A stretch of DNA of 64,000 nucleotides from Durusdinium trenchii (GCA_963970005.1 CAXAMN010001348.1:61451-125450); one strand, 5' to 3'; positions 21,265-33,833 are shown, counted from the first letter of the stretch. Numbers and translations are program-made. Notes: generated from the sequence alone by a model not told the origin.

Positions 21265-22678
21265 AATTTTGCTGGAGAAAAAACAAGAACAACGAGTGTT
21301 TTTGGTTGGTTGCCCAGGACATGATGTGTCTGGGAAAGCAAAGAAGACGTCTCAGATCTCCAGGATGATGTCCCCTTTTCTTCGGTGGGCCCAAAACCGA
21401 CTGGACTGCCTTCGGGATTGTTTTGGGTGTTTGGGGGCCTGCTGTTTGAAGAACTTACATTGACTCACTCGATGAAAATGCTGGCAAGTTTAGGGTTGTC
21501 GCATCATGTTTCTTTGTCGCATCATGTTTCTTTGTCGCAACATGTCGCAACCATCTCAGTGCGACCAAGTCAGAGACTTGGTAGGCATGTTGGAGCTGCG
21601 ATTTTGATGACTCAAGCCAGTTCGTTTCATAAGCGGCTACTCCAACATGATGTTTGTTTTGAACAACTACCATTGCCAAGAAAGGTGTGCTTGACCACGG
21701 TCCAATATCTTTGCATTGCAGTAACTAACTACTTTGATTTGGTTGACTGCAGGATTGGAGAACTCCTTTGATGTGTTACAGTCTTCAGCTTTGATAGTAC
21801 GTAGGTACGTATTGAGCACAGTGTATCCCTAGGGATCCAAGTACCTCCTTAGCAGGTGTTTGGCCCCTCCAGGCCTACAATGGCCTACATAAAGGTGTCT
21901 CCAGTCACCCTCTCAGATGGTATTTGCCATCCGTTGGGTAAGCCAACAGGTCCTGTTTGCGCAGGCCAAGGTCTTGAACAGTGTTCCACCTCATTCTTCA
22001 AACCTGACACGTGTCATGTGGCCCGCAACATGGCTCCTGGTCCAGTGACCTGAGTCAATCTCACACGGTTAGCCCCGCAAGGTGGCGTTTGGAGTGGCTC
22101 CTGTGTCACGAAAGTGACCTTAAACGGATGTTCACGTCGCGGTCCGATGTTGACATGTCGAGGAGGTGTTGGAGACCGTAGAAGATGGTGCATAGACCCA
22201 GATCCAGGTGCATGGTTTGCGGTGGTGTCAAGGATTTCTTGCGATCACGGTTCATTGAGATCATAAGATATCACAAGTAAGTCCCTAGACTCTAGACACT
22301 GTAAACCCAATCAAGATCAGTTAGGGCCTCTAGCCCGATGTATAGCGGCCAATTCCCTGCACCAAAAACAGAGTGAATCTTGAGACTTAACGGGAGCGAA
22401 CCCTGCCAAAATACGTTCATACATTGTGTATCTGTATAATTTTATAAACCCCCAAAAAAGGAAGCTGTTCCGCTCAAAACCATTTCAATGAAACAGGTTC
22501 TTCTGAGGTAGAAGCTCGCACAAAGGTTTCATGCTGGATGTGCAGATGCGCAGGAGCAGACAGTTGACCGGATGGTCTCGCGGATGAAATCAAGGCAGGG
22601 CCCGGCAGGGCCTCTTGTGGCGGGTGCCGCAGGGATTGGACTCATTGGACAAAGACAAAAAAACGTCGACCAGGAGAC
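21265..22678. other. No confident gene
   Basis: Three near-identical TCGCATCATGTTTCTTTG words stand at about 21498-21545. Otherwise the sequence is unremarkable. Confidence 0.5.
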
Positions 22679-23260
22679 ATGCAATGGCCTTTAACCCAGC
22701 ATCCAATAGCGATGGCCTGCAAGCTGATAGCCATGGTCATGGCCTCCAACCTAGCATCTAATAGCGATGGCGCCTGCAAACGTCGTCATAGCAGGAACCG
22801 AAGGAACCGATTAGCAATGGCCTCCAATGGCCAGGAACCGAAGCGATCGGACGCCTCGCTCTCGGGGGCTTCCTGGCCGTACGCTACGAACGGAGCGTTC
22901 GGAGCGTTCGGAACCGAAGATGGATCCGGAGTGACATGGAGTGACGGACGAAGGATCCGATGTGATGTGACAGGGGCACCCCGAGGAAAAAAACCTTCGG
23001 TTCGTTCACTCTATGTGACTCCTGGTTGTTTTACTTTGGTGGGATTTGGTGGGTCATTTGTCCGTTCCGGAAAGGACAAGAGTAGATCTGGAAAACGACT
23101 GGGGTTTGCTACTAGTTTTGTGATATACGGGGGGCTAGAGGCACCTCAGCAAGCGCATTTGGCAAACTTGAAAGAACAGGTTGGTGGAGGCGTCCAAACC
23201 CTCCACAGCGGGGCAAGCTTTGATCATGCTGCTTTCCGGAATGAGACTCAGATAGACTAA
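22679..23260 (+). CDS. Long open frame with repeat-derived front and protein-like tail
   Basis: This 193-codon frame begins in copies of the dispersed GGAGGCCATCGC family (reverse orientation, 22679-22830) and ends in a convincing protein tail, with LEAPQQAHLANLKEQVGGGV followed by FDHAAFRNETQID. The front is probably not part of a real protein. The tail (from about 23120) may be an exon, but no acceptor is obvious. A frame of this length is expected about once by chance in a window like this. Confidence 0.3.
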   Translation: MQWPLTQHPIAMACKLIAMVMASNLASNSDGACKRRHSRNRRNRLAMASNGQEPKRSDASLSGASWPYATNGAFGAFGTEDGSGVTWSDGRRIRCDVTGAPRGKKPSVRSLYVTPGCFTLVGFGGSFVRSGKDKSRSGKRLGFATSFVIYGGLEAPQQAHLANLKEQVGGGVQTLHSGASFDHAAFRNETQID

Positions 23261-24552
23261 GGCCACTGGTCAACTGCTGGTGCATTTTTTGGGGACTTCT
23301 GGATCAACGGAATCACTGAACTTGAATGCTGATCCAACCTTGGCGGCGGCGGGTAGTTGGAGTCTGACGAGTCTGTGTCTGGGCACCCATTTTCTGTGGT
23401 TTTTCAGATTGAATCTGTTGGGCCTTGGGTGCTGAACAAAGGGGCAAAGAGTTGAACTTTCAGATTCGATCAGATTCGTTCAGACGAAGATGAGCTGAAC
23501 TGACGCCAACTCGTAGGTTTCATGTAGCTTCACATGCCAGGAACTGCCTTTGGTCCGCCTTCACACATAGTACACTTCCGTTCAAAAGGTGCCAAAAAGG
23601 TCCCTTGGCTTCGCTCAAGGTCTCAGACTTGTCGAAGGTTCCGCATGTACGAAAGGCATGAGCGCAACTAATCTTGCCAGGGAGCTTCAGGAGAATGGAA
23701 AGCTGGAGGATTGTCCTGATGCTCATGCGTGCCATGGCAATCAACTGAAGAGTGTGGATAGATGATCATCATAATATCATAGCTAACTAACTAACGCATT
23801 TTGTACATGATACATACAGCTAGCGGCTAGCGCATTTATTATGTATATATATAGTATATAGTCATATAGTATACTTACAGCTGTATATAGTAGATGATGG
23901 TACCTCCCAGAGTGTGTTGAAGACACATCACGAGGCATTCGCAAGTGCTTCGCAGAGGTATTCCTGTCTTTGGGACCCGTAATCCGTTCGGCGGCGGCTG
24001 GAGTAAACCGAACGGATTCAAACGCATTGATTTATATACATGTTAGCCATATTTAAGCCTGATATCCTGAACAACCGAGCTGTTTTACTAAGGATTTCAC
24101 ACTACAAAACCCACTCAACTATTTTTAGAATGGTCTTGGACTCCCAGGGGGGGAGGGGAACAACGGAGGGAGGCACCTCGGTGAGTTTGGCATGTCTGAT
24201 CAGAAATCCCCGGAACCGCCTGGAAGTACACTGTGCGCCTGGACGCAGGGCACCACGACTCAAGTAACAGGTGGAAGGTCTGCAGTAACTGTAACAGGCC
24301 CGGAAGGTCTGAACTCTGAACAGATGCTTTTTTCTCCTATCCACTGCCCTCCTCTGGGAGCATGATTGTCCATCCGATGCTTTGATGTACGGGTCCAATG
24401 GTACAACCCTGCGAAGGTCTGTCGGACTGTTCAGACTCCTGGGAAATCCCCCATGCAGCCGATATGACTCGTCGGCTCCGCGTCTGCCGAACGTCATGTA
24501 AACTCTTGATTGATAACCCCCCCCAACTTAAAATTGGAAATCCTCTTCCAGC
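23261..24552. other. No confident gene
   Basis: An AT-rich tract with TATATAGTATATAGT words lies at 23835-23895. A minus frame at 23520-23744 and a plus frame at 24040-24267 have no borders. Confidence 0.5.
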
Positions 24553-24643
24553 TTCTTCAAAGTGACCTTTTGAAGGTTCCTAAGTGACCCTTAGGAGGCT
24601 TAAGTGACCTCAAACCAGGTTATCAAAAGGTCACTTTGAAGAA
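24553..24643. mobile_element. Inverted-repeat element with perfect 20-bp ends
   Basis: TTCTTCAAAGTGACCTTTTG at 24553-24572 pairs exactly with bases 24624-24643. Inside are two more AAGTGACC words (near 24582 and 24602), so the unit is both an inverted repeat and a short tandem array. A single end-like word occurs near 8100. MITE-like or a recent hairpin duplication. Confidence 0.65.
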
Positions 24644-24761
24644 CGGGAGGGCTTATTAATCCAGACTACATTAGACGATCACCAATCGATGCGTGCATGG
24701 TGTTCTTTTTTTTTTCACAAGTGCCCGCGTTTTGTTTCTTTCCCACTATAGTAACAATTTT

Positions 24762-24958
24762 AAGAAGCTACTAGGTGGAGGCCATCGCTAGTAGGTTGGA
24801 GGCCATGGCTACTATAGTAGCAAGAAGCTATTAGGTTGGAGCCATCGCTAGTAGGTTGGAGGCCATTGCTACTATAGTAGCAAGAAGCTAGTAGGTTGGA
24901 GGCCATCGCTAGTATATCGGTTGGAGGCCATTGCTTTACTACTAGTCGCAAGATCAGT
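24762..24958 (+). repeat. GGAGGCCATCGC array, largest copy
   Basis: About three units of 60-65 bp, each holding two GGAGGCCATCGCT words separated by CTATAGTAGCAAGAAGCTA. This is the clearest example of the full repeat unit of the family. Confidence 0.8.
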
Positions 24959-25135
24959 CTTTCTAGCTTCGCTATGGGCGGGTCAACACCGCCCCTACTC
25001 ATATGCACCGCTTTGTGGCCGAAGCACGCCCTGAGCCACCGATCAAGTCATCAGCGTTTGGGTCCATCGTCAGTCTGAGAAGTCTTGAGGTCGTTCAAGT
25101 TTGTGTTTATACCCGGCGTTTGAGACCGGAACATC

Positions 25136-25220
25136 ATGGATCCGGGCGACCGGCATGGACGTGACTGGAAGACGATCGCTTCCGAAGACCAAACCGGACC
25201 GTGGAAGACTCAGGTTCCAG
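25136..25220 (+). CDS. Possible first coding exon, unknown protein
   Basis: An ATG at 25136, preceded in frame by a stop, starts MDPGDRHGRDWKTIASEDQT, and the frame runs to a good CCAG/GTAGGT donor at 25221, leaving one base. If real it is a first coding exon. A second frame stays open for 131 codons across the region, but its make-up is less natural. Confidence 0.4.
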
Positions 25221-26586
25221 GTAGGTCTCGAAACCAGGGCGTATAGGTTTGCCTACAGCACAGCTAGGCTCTGGAGTAAATTGACCTGGATATCTTTCAT
25301 GGGGGCAGTGGACGTCACTTTTTTGCGGTTCTGGCCCCGACCTGTTTGGAAACGGCATTCTTTGGAGAACAGAACCCCATTGTGTTCCCTTCCTCGGTGG
25401 TTCATGGCGGTTCAAGATGGCCCGGTAGTGGTCAACATTGTGGTTAAATCCCAGAAGGTAAATGGTTTGGGGTTGGCTTACCAACGTATAGGTTGATTTG
25501 TCATGATTTGTCCAGTCCCATGGATGATTGTGTCAGTTTTGGGCACATCTTCTCGTTTGTTCTGTTGGTGCGCTTTGTCAGCTGCTATCGGGCAGGTCCC
25601 AGTTTTGTGTCGGTACCAGGGTCTTTTCCAACACTTGAGGTAAAACCTTGGTTTCAACCGGTGGCCTCATCTTGGTACTGGACGCGTTTCGGTCCCACCG
25701 AAGCCAGCGAGGCTCCATTTGGTGCGCGAAGGGCGATTGGAGGCGAGGCCGGGAATAGGACGATTGCGACAACCCGCGTGGCACGTGGGTCACGTGGAAA
25801 GTTTGACTCTCAGCATCATGAAACATGGAAGTGGACCAGGTTGCTTCCAAGAGAAAGATAGTCGTCCACCTGTTTGACAGGAAGGGTTCTGAAAGACGGA
25901 CCAGGTTTTGAAAAGCATTTGTTGGTGGAGAAAAGATAGTCTTCCAAGTGCTTCCAGGGGCCTATTTTCCATGTAGACAGTGGACGAACAAACAATCCTC
26001 AGGGCCGAAACTGAAGGCAACTGGCTGATTTGGAAGTAGAGAGACCCTACACCCCCAAATTGGATAGAGGACACATCCACTAAAACCCGGTTGAAATTCT
26101 CCCACTTCTAGCACATTCCCAAGTTCCTGATCCAAGATTTGATCAAAGACTCATGACTTCGTTTGACCAAAGATCGCCTTTGAGGCTTTGGAGCGATGGG
26201 GAGGCTTACGCTTTGTAAGGCTCAGCATGCAGCGTCCGAAGCTCAGCCCGACCTCCGGACAGGGCAGAAAGACCAATGGCCGAAGGAAGGACCAAGGGAG
26301 AAAAGCGGTTTCAGACATGTTTTACATTTGCCACTGGGGTTGGCTCTTACCTTATTTGAGAGTCATAGCCGGATTGGCAGTGGATTGGAGGTGTCCTTCT
26401 TCACACAAGAGAGAGCAGCTTTGCTCTTGGGCAACTTTTTAGAGGAATTCTGGGGATGCCCACTATCCATGTACCGGTTAAGTTTCAATGTTTAAACATC
26501 GCCTCCTCACCTCTTGTTTGATTCCGACGGTCCGGTTCATGCTCTTCTGATGCTCTCTTGATGCTCATGTCATGCTGTGTGCGCAG
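25221..26586. other. No confident gene, possibly intron
   Basis: GC-rich patch at 25680-25800 with open frames on both strands and no credible borders. The GCGCAG at 26581-26586 is the likely acceptor for the next feature. Confidence 0.4.
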
Positions 26587-27050
26587 TCTTCCTCCCCGAG
26601 GTCAGCTGCTGTTCTACACGGTGCGTCATGGGTCGGTGCAGATGCTCCAGTGGCTTTTAGAGGAGCTTGGACGTCGCTTAGATCGAAGCTGCCTCCAGGT
26701 GGTTTGGAGGAAGGAGGCTCTGACGGACCGAAGAGACGTGCGGTGGAAGACATAGTCATCAAGATGACCCGGTGAGTGAAGCTGAAGATGCGACTCCCGA
26801 TGGGCTCCAGAAGGATGACTTAGAAGGACTTCCTGCTTGTGAGTGGTGGGATTTTGCGTTCGATGCCCGAAGGTGGTTGAAAGGAGTCAAGCGGCTGCGA
26901 GTCCATGAAGGTGAATCAATGAAGCCTCTTCAATCCCCAAACAACCGGATAGAGTGGATTCGGACACCATCAATCACGCCTATGTTTTGTCCGGATCATG
27001 GAATGGCTGGAAGAATTTGGGTGATTTGGCGTTCGTGGTGCCTGTTGATT
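26587..27050 (+). pseudogene. Ankyrin-repeat plus GSWNxW module, broken across frames
   Basis: Directly after a GCGCAG acceptor one frame reads GQLLFYTVRHGSVQMLQWLL, which fits an ankyrin repeat (G-x-x-x-LFY...G...LL). That frame ends at TAG near 26754. A second frame, open from 26724, carries on with EDATPDGLQKDDLEGLPACE and FDARRWLKGVKRL. A third, from about 26890, reads INHAYVLSGSWNGWKNLGDL, a GSWNxW motif that I associate from memory with tandem dinoflagellate proteins. A further frame reaches a GTGAGT donor at 26772 through RAVEDIVIKM. The order suggests one modular protein now split by frameshifts. Unrecognised introns are less likely because the gaps are very short. Confidence 0.5.
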
Positions 27051-28656
27051 TGAAGGTTTTAAGGAGTGCACCAGCGGCTACTGCACACCGCCGGCGAACA
27101 GGGACAGCAGATTGGTGCTATGGTTTTGATCCGGTTCCGAAAACTCGACTGGTGCCAACTGTTCATGATCAGAGCAAGGGCCAACAAAACATAGCAAAAG
27201 AGTTTGGGAGGTGAACCGCCACAGACTTTGCATGTAACATATAGGAAACAATGCATAGTTGTTTAGAGGGATTCCCAAACTAAGTATTAAACGATACCTG
27301 GAGCGATACTTCAGAAGTCCAGTCGTAGCCACATCCCCTTGTGGCTACATGTCACTAATGCTACGTAATAGCGTTTCCTCATGCCATGTACCAAAGAGAT
27401 TGTCGAAGGTCTTTGCACTTTTTGAAGCAACATATCATGGCTTACATGTGGGAGCTTCTTAGAGGTCCTCAGGGCTTAGAGAGATGTCGGGTTATTAGTC
27501 TTTTGATTGGGACTGTGTGGAGCAATGGAGAACCTTGACGAGCGATACCATGGCAGCAGGATGACTAGCATGCTCTTTGACCACCCCACATAGGTCATCA
27601 CCTTGCCGAGGATATATGCTTTGGAAGGCACTCTCCTTGACTAAAACCGGTTGCAGGTCTTGATGCCATTCTTACCAGGCACCATGATCTCATTAGATCT
27701 CGTTCTATTGATCCCTCCGACCACTCCTGAAGAAAAAAACACACTAAGGAACCAGTGCTTCTTCGCTTCTGGATGGCCTTGGGCGTCCAAACACCGTTCG
27801 GTGAGGGGGTACCCGACGAATGAATCTTCGGGCCAACGGGGCCTTGACGGAACGAACAGTGGGTTTGCAGGCCTGCAACTGAACCATCCAACCATGTTCT
27901 ACTGTTCTATGCTGTTCTATGCTGTAAATATATAATATAATATAATGGGATAATGGGATATATTCTTACCCAAGTCAGAGTGCATTCCTCATTTGAGGCA
28001 ACCACCATCCAGAGGCATTGCACTGGCGGGAGCAGGTGGGGCTTGTTGCTTTGAGCGCTTCGACGTGGTGAAAACCAAGACATACCATACCACAGTCTCA
28101 GTAGGGTGTGTGTGCGTGTATGTCAAAACCGGGGTACCCTGGTTTTTTCCCCCGAACATAAACAGACTACTGGGGAGGTCAACGTAGGCTCCGGGTGAGT
28201 TCTGGGCTCCAGGTGCAGTGGACGCATGGGCTCCGTGTGATGCTGTTCGGTGTGTGTTTCCTTCAATGAACAAGCCTTTTGCGATACCTGGAGTCCAGTC
28301 TGGAGTGCAGTCTGGAGTCCTCGTTTGACTCATACTTTGATACCTGACACTGTCGCGGCTGGCGGGTGTGGTTTGTAGGAACCTTCATAGAGCCAGGGCT
28401 GTTGGTCCTTTTCGTTCAGACCCTGGGTTCTCTTGAAGTCTTGAACAAGACCTCGCTAATTAGAATTCCTAGGGATCCATCATCAAATCTAGCTTGACCA
28501 GGGACCAGCCTCGCTTTGCGAATGGACTCGTTCGGTACTTTTTGGCCTACAACTAATAGCGTTTGCTCTGAAAAACCTCCAGTCCTTCGTCCCCCAAGTC
28601 GCCACACGACGTCACGCTGCGATGCACGGGGGGGTGGGGAACCCCCGCCGCCTCAG
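27051..28656. other. No confident gene
   Basis: AT-rich tract at 27925-27962. Short frames without borders. A GC-rich rise begins at about 28600. Confidence 0.5.
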
Positions 28657-28766
28657 GGTGGAAGGACTTCGACGCTGCTGCATGCTGCTGCAGAGGCGCT
28701 GCATGCTGGACCGATCCAGTTGGAGAGATCGTGTCCATCGCTGTGACTGGCTGTGAATCTGAGTAG
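28657..28766 (+). CDS. Probable last coding exon, Ala/Cys-rich tail
   Basis: CCCCCGCCGCCTCAG ends at 28656. With one base from the previous exon the frame reads WKDFDAAACCCRGAACWTDP, then VGEIVSIAVTGCESE, and stops at TAG 28764-28766. The tail is natural and the acceptor is good. Another frame is Arg/Leu-rich and also open. An adjacent frame at 28769-28950 (FRKKDGEAPWNPSVEDQLQS) may be a further exon. Confidence 0.45.
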
Positions 28767-31088
28767 TTTTGGAGGTTCCAGAGCACCATCCAAGCACCAT
28801 TCGATTCCGGAAAAAGGATGGAGAAGCACCTTGGAATCCAAGTGTGGAGGACCAGCTCCAGTCTAGGGGGCTGTCAGATGCCAACCTGGGAGCCTTGCCG
28901 CCGGCAGGTCGACATGCTCGCCATGTGCGTGCGGAAGCCCGGGTTCGGATCGGCACACACACACACACACACTGGCACACTGCTGTACCTGGTTACCAGG
29001 GGTTTTCAGGTTCCATGTAATCCTTTTTCTGTGGTGAGAAAGAACTAATAACAGTTGCTTAAGATCGACTCCACAAACACATGAGCCAAACAGCTTTGGA
29101 AGAATAGAACTGGACCTGCAGATGGCTCGGGCTGTCGACTTCCGATTTGCCCGACCTGCTTGCGGGGGTTTGTGTTTGCATGCGTTGATCGTTTTTTGTA
29201 TGTTATTCTTCAAGCTATGGCAGACCACAATGTGATGGACAACACCTACAATCCTGGTTTCAGCTTCGCAGACCTAGACATCGGACAGAACTCACGATGT
29301 GCTCAGAAAGATCCGGCGAAGTGGACAGCCGTAGATCAGATGCAGTGTTTTCCCGCTCAAGAGTCTCAGAACATATTGGTTCCTCCAGTGAAACGCGCAT
29401 GCGCAAAACCATGTTGTTGTTTTGAGAATTTGAGAATCAGAATCAAGAAGAATAAGGAATAGAATCAAGGAACAGAAGCCCCCCCTAGCCCACCAAATGA
29501 TACCAAGTGTGCAAACTCAGAATCAGTTGGTCTCAGTTCAATGATCGATTCAACAATCGACGGGAGTTCCAACGGGAACATGCACATGGCTGATTATGCC
29601 GATCCGTAGTCTCCTTGGGTTTCAAATATGTTCAAATCTAAAAATTACAGTGATTAGGCCGAAACCTTGTAACTCCCCATGCTAGAGATGATCAAAGACT
29701 CAAGAGATACTCTCCCTTGGAACTAACATGGAAGTGAAATCATGTGAACTTCCGCTGTTTTTTTTGCGGAAATTGGTCTTCCAAGGATTCCGAAGGGCCG
29801 TTTTTCCACTTCCTTGAGTGGAAATCATGGCGTGCAAAATCATGTGTCCAAGATTCAGTGCATATCTCCAAGAACGAGTTCTTCACTTTTTCATCCACTG
29901 CCAGTCCTGGCTGCCATAGCCATCGCCTCGACTTTGTCTCGGCTTTCTCGTCCCCCCAACTTAGCATGTTATTTTTGGGTCCAATGGGTTGTGGGAGATC
30001 CTTTTCACGCGTTTCGCGTGTGTCCGTCCGCTCGAACGCAGCACGTTTCACGCAGCACGCCTTGTGCTCGGTTTCTTTCGCGACCCACCGAGGTCCTTCT
30101 GGAAGAGCTGGGCGCGGACCTGGAGGAGCGAAGCGGACCGGTTCACTCGGGCGGCGGACTGGAAATCTTCGGGTGATGGTCGGGTGAAATCTTCGAATTT
30201 CGAACACCGCCACGTGGGGAGATGAGAATGATATGGTGGAGTCATGGGAGTCATGGCACGTACCGGGAAAACGTCCCAACAGCCAGCAGAATCGTGGAGA
30301 GGTGAACGTTGCAACCAGGGTGAAACGGGTGCGACAGGTGTCATGACCCACAGAGCATCGGACGCAACATGGATAGAGAGCGAGATGTTTCGGTCTCGGA
30401 CCCCGGCCCTGAAAGACTACATCAAAGCCTTTGATCCATCACCCCTTCAGACAGATCCATAGTTCCATGGGGATACACAAACTGGAGTATCACATGTAGT
30501 CAGTGATGGCCCTTCTTGTGGTTTCAGACGTTCTCGCTGCGTGTCATGTGCTGGATTTTCAGCCAGCACTGATCCTATGGGATGGCCAGAACATGCCGCC
30601 CTCCACGCACGGTGGAGGAAAATCGGTCAAGGCTTGCTCTACCAGACGGATAATGTTGAATCCAAATTAGTATAATGGGACGGAATAACAACAATTATTC
30701 ACCAAATTATTCACACACCCTGATTAGTTTAATGGGTCGGAATAATACAAAGTTGTTCTCCCAATGTTTTGTTTAGACTTGTTTGTTGTTCTATTGTTCT
30801 GCTATTGCTCACCCTTTAACATCCTTACTTAACTCTTCTGAGGTTTGCTTGATTCATGGAATTCTGACCTGAAAATCGTTTTCAAAAACGCTTGTTAAAA
30901 CTCAACGATTCATTGCTCCAAACAACTTTTCAAGGGGCTAGTACACAAGCCCAGGGTAATTGAATAGTATGAATTGTTTAGGGGGGTGTGATTAATAAGC
31001 AAACTTGGAGCCCTACGGGAAAAATCTATTTATTATTGTTCTGCTATTGCTGCCCTTTGAAATCCTTACATTCATGGAATTCTAACCT
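28767..31088. other. No confident gene; CA microsatellite at 28954-28972
   Basis: A GC-rich island at 29990-30180 is open in all three plus frames (one reads PTEVLLEELGADLEERSGPV), so no single frame can be chosen. The phrase ATTGTTCTGCTATTGCT at 30793 recurs at 31035, beside the trinucleotide array. Confidence 0.4.
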
Positions 31089-31090
31089 GG

Positions 31091-31143
<53 letters not shown>

Positions 31144-31153
31144 NNNNNNNNNN

Positions 31154-31204
<51 letters not shown>

Positions 31205-31258
31205 TCTACCACTACCACCACTACCACCACCACCACCACCACTACTACGACTACTACG

Positions 31259-31293
<35 letters not shown>

Positions 31294-31347
31294 GACTACG
31301 ACTACGACTACCACGACCACTACCACTACCACTACCACGACGACGAC
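31089..31347. repeat. ACT/ACC trinucleotide array with assembly gap
   Basis: A CTA/CAC-type trinucleotide array is interrupted by ten Ns at 31144-31153. The gap shows the assembler could not resolve its length, so the real array may be much longer. The long poly-Tyr and poly-Val frames through it are artefacts. Confidence 0.9.
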
Positions 31348-33599
31348 TGTTTGTGGCGGGGATACTCTTCAGACCCCCTGGATTGTTTGCTAGGGGCCCG
31401 CTTACTAATTAAAATCGAACATTACGAACATCTATGAACTGCTGGTGGTTGAAAACCAGACACAGTGGATCTTTTAGTTTCCCAAATGCATAGCTCGTTC
31501 AACTTTGGCAGTCAAGAAGGGTTGTTTGCGTTGGACTGCGTGACGTTGCTTCCGTGTTCGGAACCGTTGCAACCGTTGGAATGTGATCGATGATAAGGCC
31601 CAGCCTTTGAGGGAAGCTCTTGGAGGAGGTTTCGGGTGGAAACCTGAAGTGTCAGGTTCCTGTGAAATAGCATAGACACGTAACATGTTGAAGTGTGGAG
31701 GATGATTTTGCTGCGTCACGTCGCGGCATGTGGCAGGTGAGCAGCAAAACTACGTCCGTGATGTCGCTGTGCCATGCGCTTTGACATGGTGCCACAAGAG
31801 TGTCCCGTGAGAGTGTCCCCACAAGACTGTGGCCGGCTGTTTTCGAGTACATGTTGGGTCATGTTGGGTCCGCCGGCATCTAGATGTTTGGAGCAAACGT
31901 ACGGTGGGTGAATGAGATGAGTCGATTGTGCGCCGGACTCCGTCGCGAGGCGACCAACGAGAAGGGGCAGCAAGCATGGCAGGCGGATCCAAGCTGGACG
32001 ACCGGTGGTCCGTTCTGAAGGGACGGTTGGGTTGGGTTCAAAATGGGTGCTATATGGTGCATTATGGTGGTGTTTTCTCGATTCTGAAGTTCGGACGCCA
32101 AATCCGTGACAAGTTGTTTGTGTTTTTTGCCATGTGTGGTTCCTAATGTTTAAACTAGCTTGTTTGCGACAAGAGCATCATTGAATCGTGCACAGGTTCT
32201 GGCTTGGATCTTGGCTATTGAACAGAAATCGTCCCAAGTCACTGTCCACCAGGATGTTCTCCAAGTTCAATGTACCTGCGAAGGCTTGCGTTCTACAAAT
32301 CGGATAGGTTGGTTCTGGTTCAACTCACTTGGGTACCCACTGATTGCATTCTCCAAGCCTAAAATGATCCTCATGCTGAGGTTGTGTTTTTGCTGTTGCT
32401 GGTGATGCTAGTTTGTTTTTACTCTGTATATATGTTACCATCCTTATTCTCCATGCATCATCATGATGTTCGTGATTCCCTTTTTTGGCGCCCCGGCCCA
32501 GGTGGCGGGTCCATTTTGCCAAGAGATTTTCAAGCTCTATGGGAGCTTCAGGAGCTGCAACAAAAGATTGGAAGCTCGCAACTGCCCAGTGGTTGTTTGG
32601 TTCCTCCACATTTCCCGAGATGCTTCCGTACGGCCGGGCCAATCAGATGGGTTCATGGTGCTCATGATGGCTGCCATGCATGGCTGCCATGATCGGTCGG
32701 ACCAGCGCTGCGACCGAGACAAGAGACCAGCGCGACACTCTGGACACTCCCAGACCCGTCCCAGCCAAGTAGAACAGAGACCATGTTTGTTGTGACACGG
32801 GTGAAACGATGCGAAGGGTGGCGCTTCGGAATGCAAAGGATCTCAAGTGGCCCATTTATATTTGTCAGTCTACAGAAGTATAATATATTATATGCAACAA
32901 ATAGATATAATAAGACACTGACAGTGATCAGACAGTGGAATTTGATTTTGTCATGGTGTTGATGGGCTTTCCAATGGACATGTGTTGGAGACCTGCATGT
33001 TGCTCTCCAGGATGGAAGACAAGAGCCCGGGCACCCGGGTCCCGAGTGTTGCGGGCCATGCCGGGTCCAGGACAGAGCACTGTTTGCAGATGTCAGAAGT
33101 GTGTTATTCCACCATTTGCTATGCAGTTCTTGAATGCAGGGTTGACCTTGGATCACAGACTCATAGAAGATATATAGTGCAAGCGTAACGTTGTGTGGCC
33201 ACCGAAACTGCATTCCCAGGCCAAATTCTCAGTATACGATAAATTTCTGCAAATCCACTTTCATTCCAAATAGTCCGACCACATTGACTCTCACTGAAGA
33301 AACATGACATGCCGTGCATCGTTGAAGCGTGAATGTTCCCTCGGCGAGGCGGCCAAAACATGATACATAGCGATGCCAGGAGCACCTAGTAGCGTCCTTG
33401 CTCGTAGTTTCATCATGTTTCATCACCTTTGTTCATTGGCACATACCGAGATGCCACGCTTGCCTCTCACATACTCATACACACTCCCACTCAGGAGTTC
33501 TTCCACTCTTGGCGACCGCTCTCGTCGTCTCGCCGCTTCGTTCGGACCCGCCGCTTCGTTCCCGAAGGTCCTTCGAATTGGATGACCACCCTCCGCACG
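31348..33599. other. No confident gene
   Basis: Several frames of 70-180 codons lie on both strands at 31470-33210, none with borders. A frame at 31928-32146 and a minus frame at 32325-32642 have plausible composition but conflict with others on the opposite strand. Confidence 0.4.
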
Positions 33600-33833
33600 G
33601 GCGAGACGGAGGAGAGAGACCGACACGTTAGACGGAATGGGCGAAGTGCCGGGAGATCCTGGTGGACCGAACATGAACAGAATCGACGACCGCCGTTGGG
33701 GCGAGCTCTGGGTTTTACGGCCGCCGTTGGCAGCCGGTGAATCTCGACGCGGTCCTTCCGTGGAATGCCGTGATCACGGAGCTGCGAACCAGCAAGAATG
33801 TCTTGGCCACATGGTTTGTTCATGAATTTGTTT
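33600..33833 (+). pseudogene. Coding-like island with in-frame stops
   Basis: One plus frame reads TEWAKCREILVDRT, a TGA, then TESTTAVGASSGFYGRRWQP and VNLDAVLPWNAVITELRTSK, stopping at TAG near 33833. A TAG also lies at about 33629. A competing frame (MNRIDDRRWGELWVLRPPLA) meets a GTGAAT donor after about 33738. Both are GC-rich and protein-like. The island is probably exonic or a recently decayed exon. Confidence 0.35.

Noticed and set aside
31089..31347. Long poly-Tyr and poly-Val open frames
   Set aside because: They are pure trinucleotide repeat and include a gap.
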